Shown here: one piece after another, positions 18,776-22,416 of the stretch
How positions within the stretch are numbered: the stretch's first letter is position 1
How the letters are laid out: every line of letters begins with the position of its first letter
Assembly: GCA_002780135.1 (NCBI GenBank)
Contig: PEWA01000023.1
Location: forward strand, 3,509 to 25,924
DNA length: 22,416 nt
Source: Candidatus Shapirobacteria bacterium CG06_land_8_20_14_3_00_40_12
Lineage (GTDB): Bacteria > Patescibacteriota > Microgenomatia > UBA12405
Direction: 5' to 3'
Made by a program: the position numbers and the translations under genes
Notes under the pieces: generated by a model
Databases searched by the model: none
What the model saw: only the letters and a program-made list of their open reading frames with translations
Told to the model about the DNA's origin: nothing

Positions 18776-20298
18776 ATTAATTCCTCCTTTAATTCATTTG
18801 GAAAAAATGGTCTACCGTCATATTTCAAAACTGTCTTGTTAAATTCAATCCCCATTTCCGACCTTAATAACTTTCCCAACTGTGCTGTCGCATTATTTTC
18901 CACTAATATTTTAGTCTTAAAAGACTTAATTACTTTTTCAATCTCTTTATTTAGTGGCCAAAGCATTTTAATCTGTAAATAGGCCATATCACTATTACCC
19001 CTTATCGCTTCTAAAATTGCACCCTTGGTTGATCCCCACGAAACGATTAAATTCCTAGCTGTTTTTGATCCATAAAAATTAAAGATATATTTTTCTATTT
19101 TTAAAATATTTTTCATTTTATTAAGTCTTTCTTCCGTTCCTTTTTTGGCTATTCCTGCATCTTCGGTCGAAAAACCCTCTTCATCGTGCTCATAACTATT
19201 GTAAAGATAAATCCCACTACCGGGAATTATCTTTTTGGATTTTATTACCTCCACTTTTCCTTTCTCCGGGTCGATAATGTTTTTTGAACTCTCGCAAAGA
19301 ATTTTATCCGCCAGCACTATTACCGGTATGTCATATTTATTTGCCAGATTTATTGACTCCCAGCCACATTCCCAACACTCCTGAGTATCTCCCGGCGCCA
19401 ACACAATTTTCGCAAATTCTCCATGTCCGGAAAACACGGAATAAAGCAAATCTCCCTGCACTGTCCAGGTCGGCATACCGGTTGCCGGTCCCGGTCTTTG
19501 TCCCACAAAATAAACAACCCCAGCCCCTATCATCCCCCCAAAGCTGACTGCTTCGTTCATTAAAGCAAACCCTCCACCCGATGTGGCCACAGCCGCGGAA
19601 GCTCCGGCAATTGAAGCTCCGGTGGCTTCATTGGCTACCGCAATTTCGTCTTCAGGTTGAACTACTTTTATCCCAAATTTGTCTTGGTTTTTAGCCAAAA
19701 AATGCAACACCCCGGTTGCGGGAGTCATTGGGTAAGCGGCAAAAAAATTACAACCACCCCTAAAAAGTCCCCAACCAAAAGCCTCGTTTCCATCCATTAT
19801 TGACCCCTTGTCTCCATTATCTTTTACTTTATCGATTTCATTTTTTTTAGCATTTGTACCGGCCCATCCCCAGCCAATTTCAAAAGCCTCTGGATTTTTA
19901 GGATCATCACCATAGTAACCGGTTACTATGTTTTTAGCATTTTCTCGGTTTAAATCCAAAATCCAGCAAATAGCACCGATACTGATGGTATTAGCGTATA
20001 TTTGTCCTCCCAACTGCATCGTCATTGTCGATAGGGGAATCTTGAGTAAATTTTTTCCATCTTCTTCATGTCCCGGGGATAAAGCAATCAGCAAATTCGC
20101 TTTCTTATCGGCCATAAACACCTCTTTTGGACTAACGGTGATTTGATAAGTATTATGCCCCCCGCGAATTAGTGACGGATATTCCGAATAATCAGCAAAA
20201 TAGTACCCCGCCTCAGTTACAATTTTAGCCAACAACAGCCCGGCACTCTTTATTCCCATCCCCGCCGGCCCGGCAATTTTAACTGTAATTCTTTTCAT
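18772..20298 (-). CDS. korA: 2-oxoacid:ferredoxin oxidoreductase, gamma-alpha fusion
   Basis: A 508-residue fused subunit. The gamma domain (about 1-140) starts KIAGPAGMGIKSAGLLLAKI and has the conserved YPSLIRGGHNTYQI. The alpha (pyrimidine-binding) domain (about 170-508) has AYPMTPATGVLHFLA, the QPEDEIAVANEATGASIAGA motif with the TPP-contacting Glu region, ATSGGGFALMNEA and RPGPATGMPT. With the beta subunit it oxidatively decarboxylates a 2-oxoacid to acyl-CoA and reduces ferredoxin; in fermenters it can also run in reverse. No ferredoxin gene is adjacent. It follows the alkD-like gene by four bases, so the three genes form an operon. Confidence 0.92.
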   Translation of the reverse strand: MKRITVKIAGPAGMGIKSAGLLLAKIVTEAGYYFADYSEYPSLIRGGHNTYQITVSPKEVFMADKKANLLIALSPGHEEDGKNLLKIPLSTMTMQLGGQIYANTISIGAICWILDLNRENAKNIVTGYYGDDPKNPEAFEIGWGWAGTNAKKNEIDKVKDNGDKGSIMDGNEAFGWGLFRGGCNFFAAYPMTPATGVLHFLAKNQDKFGIKVVQPEDEIAVANEATGASIAGASAAVATSGGGFALMNEAVSFGGMIGAGVVYFVGQRPGPATGMPTWTVQGDLLYSVFSGHGEFAKIVLAPGDTQECWECGWESINLANKYDIPVIVLADKILCESSKNIIDPEKGKVEVIKSKKIIPGSGIYLYNSYEHDEEGFSTEDAGIAKKGTEERLNKMKNILKIEKYIFNFYGSKTARNLIVSWGSTKGAILEAIRGNSDMAYLQIKMLWPLNKEIEKVIKSFKTKILVENNATAQLGKLLRSEMGIEFNKTVLKYDGRPFFPNELKEELI

Positions 20299-20302
20299 TT
20301 AG

Positions 20303-21028
20303 TTATTTTACCCTGTTTACACCTTTTTTACCCGTTAAAACTTTAGTCATTGCTTCTCGGTATGCAATTTTAGGCAAACTGTCTTTATTTTCATTTAAAT
20401 ATTCCGCCAATTTTTCTTTGTGATTTTTATACATGGACCTGAGTATCCAGGAAACGGCTTTAGTAACTAAAATTTCTTTTTCTGATTTTAGACTTTCTAC
20501 CTGCTTTATGGCCAACTCAACTATTCTTTTATCGTCGGATTGCCGTAAGGCTTTGCATAGTAATACCAAACTAGCCCGTCTCTGTTGAATATTTTTGCTT
20601 ATATTAAGTTTCAGTAAAAACTTTTTCCACTCATTCCATCTTCCCAGTATTTCCTCAACCGCAAAATTTGATTGGCATAAAGTGTCGCATTCTGCCCAGC
20701 CGCAGGTATATGTTAGCCATTGGCCCAAACTTTCCAGTTTTATTTTTTCTCTATAATCCTTTCTTATTCCGATAAATTTAGTCGCCAAATCAACTTCTTC
20801 AAAAGTTTTGGCTCTCGAATACAAAATGTCTATCAATTCAAAAAACTCTGCTTCTGATAAATCATTTTCCTTCAAAAATTTTTTGGCCACCTTCTTTATC
20901 TCGCCGGTTTTGATACATCTGGTTGGTTTATCACTTCCCAAGTATTTTTGCACCCACGCCCTCTCTTTTTTATCTTCTTTCCTGGGCAGGTTTTGAATTA
21001 TTTTGCGCACCCTTAAATACAAATCCAT
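20303..21028 (-). CDS. DNA alkylation repair protein, AlkD-like
   Basis: A 241-residue all-helical HEAT-like-repeat protein of the AlkC/AlkD family, DNA glycosylases that remove N3- and N7-alkylated bases without base flipping. The family segment around the active site is present as YTCGWAECDTLC (W111, D115), with an Arg pair at 150-151 and AVSWILRSMY (W194), a pattern comparable to the W/D/R/W set of B. cereus AlkD. The usual WD pair is spaced by AEC, so activity is probable rather than certain. It is first in the minus-strand operon; the ATG lies eight bases from a TATAAT box. Confidence 0.85.
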   Translation of the reverse strand: MDLYLRVRKIIQNLPRKEDKKERAWVQKYLGSDKPTRCIKTGEIKKVAKKFLKENDLSEAEFFELIDILYSRAKTFEEVDLATKFIGIRKDYREKIKLESLGQWLTYTCGWAECDTLCQSNFAVEEILGRWNEWKKFLLKLNISKNIQQRRASLVLLCKALRQSDDKRIVELAIKQVESLKSEKEILVTKAVSWILRSMYKNHKEKLAEYLNENKDSLPKIAYREAMTKVLTGKKGVNRVK

Positions 21029-21034
21029 GGTATT

Positions 21035-21044
21035 TATTATAATA
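21035..21044. promoter_or_regulatory. Symmetric -10 box shared by divergent genes
   Basis: TATTATAATA is a perfect palindrome, so TATAAT is read on both strands (21038-21043 plus; 21041-21036 minus). On the minus strand it predicts a start next to the alkD-like ATG, giving a leaderless or near-leaderless mRNA. On the plus strand it would give the helicase a leader of roughly 100 bases. -35 matches are weak in both directions. Confidence 0.55.
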
Positions 21045-21052
21045 CTGTGTTA

Positions 21053-21064
21053 GACTACAGTCTG
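21053..21064. promoter_or_regulatory. AGACT-AC-AGTCT inverted repeat
   Basis: A perfect 5-bp inverted repeat with a 2-bp spacer. It occupies the -35 region for the minus-strand promoter and lies just past the predicted plus-strand start. It is a candidate operator; no regulator gene is nearby. Confidence 0.35.
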
Positions 21065-21097
21065 ATTTTAGTTAAGGCACAACCTTTCGCCCTCTTT

Positions 21098-21116
21098 AAG
21101 TACCAAGGTACTTTTT
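21098..21116 (+). terminator. Terminator-like hairpin in the helicase leader
   Basis: AAGTACC-AA-GGTACTT followed by three more T, giving a T-run of five. It lies about 35 bases before the helicase ATG. The nearest upstream plus-strand gene ends 3 kb away, so it is more likely an attenuator of the helicase leader than the end of another gene. Confidence 0.5.
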
Positions 21117-21151
21117 AATTAACTTTTAGGGCTTTCTAAAATTAATTAAAT

Positions 21152-22327
21152 ATGTACCGTCAATATTCTGGTGGTTTTAGATCTCATCGGCCGACTAATA
21201 ATTTTCGTCGTTCCCATTTTAGTGCTCAGAAAATTAACCCGTCTCTCTTTGTTAAGGCTGCTTCTGACTTCAAAAAAATTGAAGACCTGGCCACCATCAA
21301 TTCTTTTGCTGACTTTAATTTACATCCCACCCTTTTGGCTAACATTAAAACAAAAGGATTTATCTCTCCCACCTCAATTCAGGATCAGGCCATTATTCCC
21401 ATTTTAGAAAAACGGGATGTTTTGGGTATTGCCGATACCGGTACCGGCAAAACTGCCGCCTTTGCTATTCCTCTTATCAATCGGATTTTAAAAAATCCCT
21501 CTGAGCGGATTTTAATTATGGCCCCCACCCGGGAATTAGCCATGCAGATTAAGCAGGATATTCGTTCTCTTACCCCCGGACTTTTGGTTTACTTGGCTTT
21601 GGCCATTGGTGGTGCCCATCTACGGGAACAAATTATTGATATTAAGCGCGGTCCCCACATTATTGTCGGCACCCCCGGCCGGATTAAGGATCTAAACTCC
21701 CGCCATGTTATTGATTTTTCTAGAATGACTGTTTTGGTTCTCGATGAAGTTGACCGGATGCTGGATATGGGATTTATTCATGATATTAAATTTATAACTA
21801 ATCAAATTCCCAAATCCCGACAAACCTTATTTTTCTCAGCCACTGTTGATAGAAAAATTGAATCCCTAATCGGCACATTTTTACAAAATCCAGTAAAACT
21901 ATCTATCAAGACTCAATCGTCAGCCGCTCATATCGAGCAGGACATTGTTCGGGTTTCCCGCGCCCTTAAGGAGCAAAAACTTCAGGAAATGATGGCCTTA
22001 CCCGAATTTAAAAAGGTTTTAGTTTTCGGAGCCACTCAACGGACGGTGGAAAAATTATCAATTTCGCTTTCCGCCAAAGGATTTAAGGCCCAAAGTTTAC
22101 ATGGCGGCAAGCCTCAAAATAAACGGACTCAAGTCATCAAGATGTATCGGGAAAATGTTTTTAATATTTTAGTAGCCACTGATGTGGCCGCCAGAGGTCT
22201 CGATATTGCCGATATTACCCATGTCATTAATTACGACCAACCCAACAATTATGATGATTATATTCATCGTATCGGCCGTACCGGCCGGGGTGACGCCCGA
22301 GGTTTTGCCCTAACTTTCGTCGAATAA
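21152..22327 (+). CDS. DEAD-box family ATP-dependent RNA helicase (DEVD)
   Basis: An RNA helicase of 391 residues with two RecA-like domains. Motifs in order: Q motif with F54 and Q77, motif I ADTGTGKT (94-101), Ia PTRELA, TPGR, motif II DEVD (198-201, in place of DEAD), SAT (229-231), then ATDVAARGLDI and HRIGRTGR. The N-terminus has a basic, Arg/Ser-rich extension of about 50 residues. The protein stops right after GFALTFVE, with no basic C-terminal tail. Such helicases help ribosome assembly and mRNA decay, often under cold stress. It diverges from the alkD-like gene behind a leader with a terminator-like hairpin. The AAATATG start has no Shine-Dalgarno. Confidence 0.95.
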   Translation: MYRQYSGGFRSHRPTNNFRRSHFSAQKINPSLFVKAASDFKKIEDLATINSFADFNLHPTLLANIKTKGFISPTSIQDQAIIPILEKRDVLGIADTGTGKTAAFAIPLINRILKNPSERILIMAPTRELAMQIKQDIRSLTPGLLVYLALAIGGAHLREQIIDIKRGPHIIVGTPGRIKDLNSRHVIDFSRMTVLVLDEVDRMLDMGFIHDIKFITNQIPKSRQTLFFSATVDRKIESLIGTFLQNPVKLSIKTQSSAAHIEQDIVRVSRALKEQKLQEMMALPEFKKVLVFGATQRTVEKLSISLSAKGFKAQSLHGGKPQNKRTQVIKMYRENVFNILVATDVAARGLDIADITHVINYDQPNNYDDYIHRIGRTGRGDARGFALTFVE

Positions 22328-22331
22328 GTCC

Positions 22332-22361
22332 TTGCTTTTTACATATCACCGGATTTATAAT
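22332..22361 (+). promoter_or_regulatory. Promoter near the right edge
   Basis: TTGCTT (22332-22337), an 18-bp spacer and a perfect TATAAT (22356-22361), just after the helicase stop. The expected start is about four bases before an ATG at 22372. Confidence 0.5.
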
Positions 22362-22371
22362 CTCTCCCAAT

Positions 22372-22416
22372 ATGAAACGTAGTTTCAGTTATCAATGCTT
22401 TAGTCTTTGCGCCTGC
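22372..22416 (+). CDS. Possible start of a further gene, cut by window end
   Basis: Fifteen codons without a stop from the ATG at 22372 (MKRSFSYQCFSLCAC). A promoter with a perfect -10 lies directly upstream. TGAAAC-GTA-GTTTCA at 22373-22387 is a 6-bp inverted repeat within the first codons. Too short to assign; it may not be a gene. Confidence 0.25.
   Translation, partial: MKRSFSYQCFSLCAC

Noticed and set aside
22328..22416. tRNA or other structured RNA at the right edge
   Set aside because: No cloverleaf arms or TPsiC-like sequence; the only structure is a short TGAAAC/GTTTCA inverted repeat.
1..22416. Alternative genetic code (TGA as glycine)
   Set aside because: The recognised genes read through to family-typical ends without in-frame TGA, so the standard code fits.

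Overview
The window is a nearly complete ribosomal-protein superoperon and its flanks, from a small, streamlined bacterium. Several features point to the Candidate Phyla Radiation (Patescibacteria), most likely a Microgenomates (OP11)-like lineage. There is no rpmD (L30) between rpsE and rplO. L2, L3 and infA are short. EF-Tu has a non-canonical switch I. Most genes lack a Shine-Dalgarno sequence and start in an A/T-rich ATATG context. The lineage call is inference from gene content and protein style, not from a database match.

Layout. The 5'-truncated tuf (3-1148) is followed by a GC-rich hairpin. Then come rpsJ-rplC-rplD-rplW-rplB, rpsS-rplV-rpsC-rplP-rpmC-rpsQ, rplN-rplX-rplE-rpsN-rpsH, rplF-rplR-rpsE and rplO-secY. 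Genes within each block are packed to a few bases or overlap. The breaks between blocks (117, 88, 59 and 78 bp, plus a small one before rplO) each hold a short-period A/T-rich tandem repeat. Three are 7-nt repeats of the ATTAGAA type and two have period 8.

After secY the operon is interrupted by accessory DNA (about 11126-13198). First is a lone DUF559/Vsr-like endonuclease gene flanked by 13-bp inverted copies of CCCTTCAAAAGGG and by further GC-rich palindromes. Next is adk, then a type II toxin-antitoxin pair whose own promoter and palindromic operator sit at the end of adk, then a flavin split-barrel (pyridoxamine-phosphate-oxidase-like) gene. The map gene usually found between adk and infA is missing.

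The alpha-operon part then resumes: infA, a promoter, rpmJ (37 aa), rpsM, rpsK, rpsD, rpoA, rplQ, rplM, rpsI, and uppP for cell-wall lipid-carrier recycling. On the minus strand lie an alkD-like DNA alkylation repair gene, a gamma-alpha fused 2-oxoacid:ferredoxin oxidoreductase subunit, a short beta subunit, and perhaps a 50-residue ORF. They diverge from a DEAD-box-type RNA helicase on the plus strand. A symmetric TATTATAATA box in the shared intergenic region could serve both directions. The window ends about 45 bases into a possible further gene.

Points most worth a second look are the DUF559/palindrome unit, the periodic repeats at every break in the ribosomal cluster, the toxin-antitoxin module inside an essential operon, repeated promoter geometry that predicts leaderless or near-leaderless mRNAs, and the divergent EF-Tu switch I.
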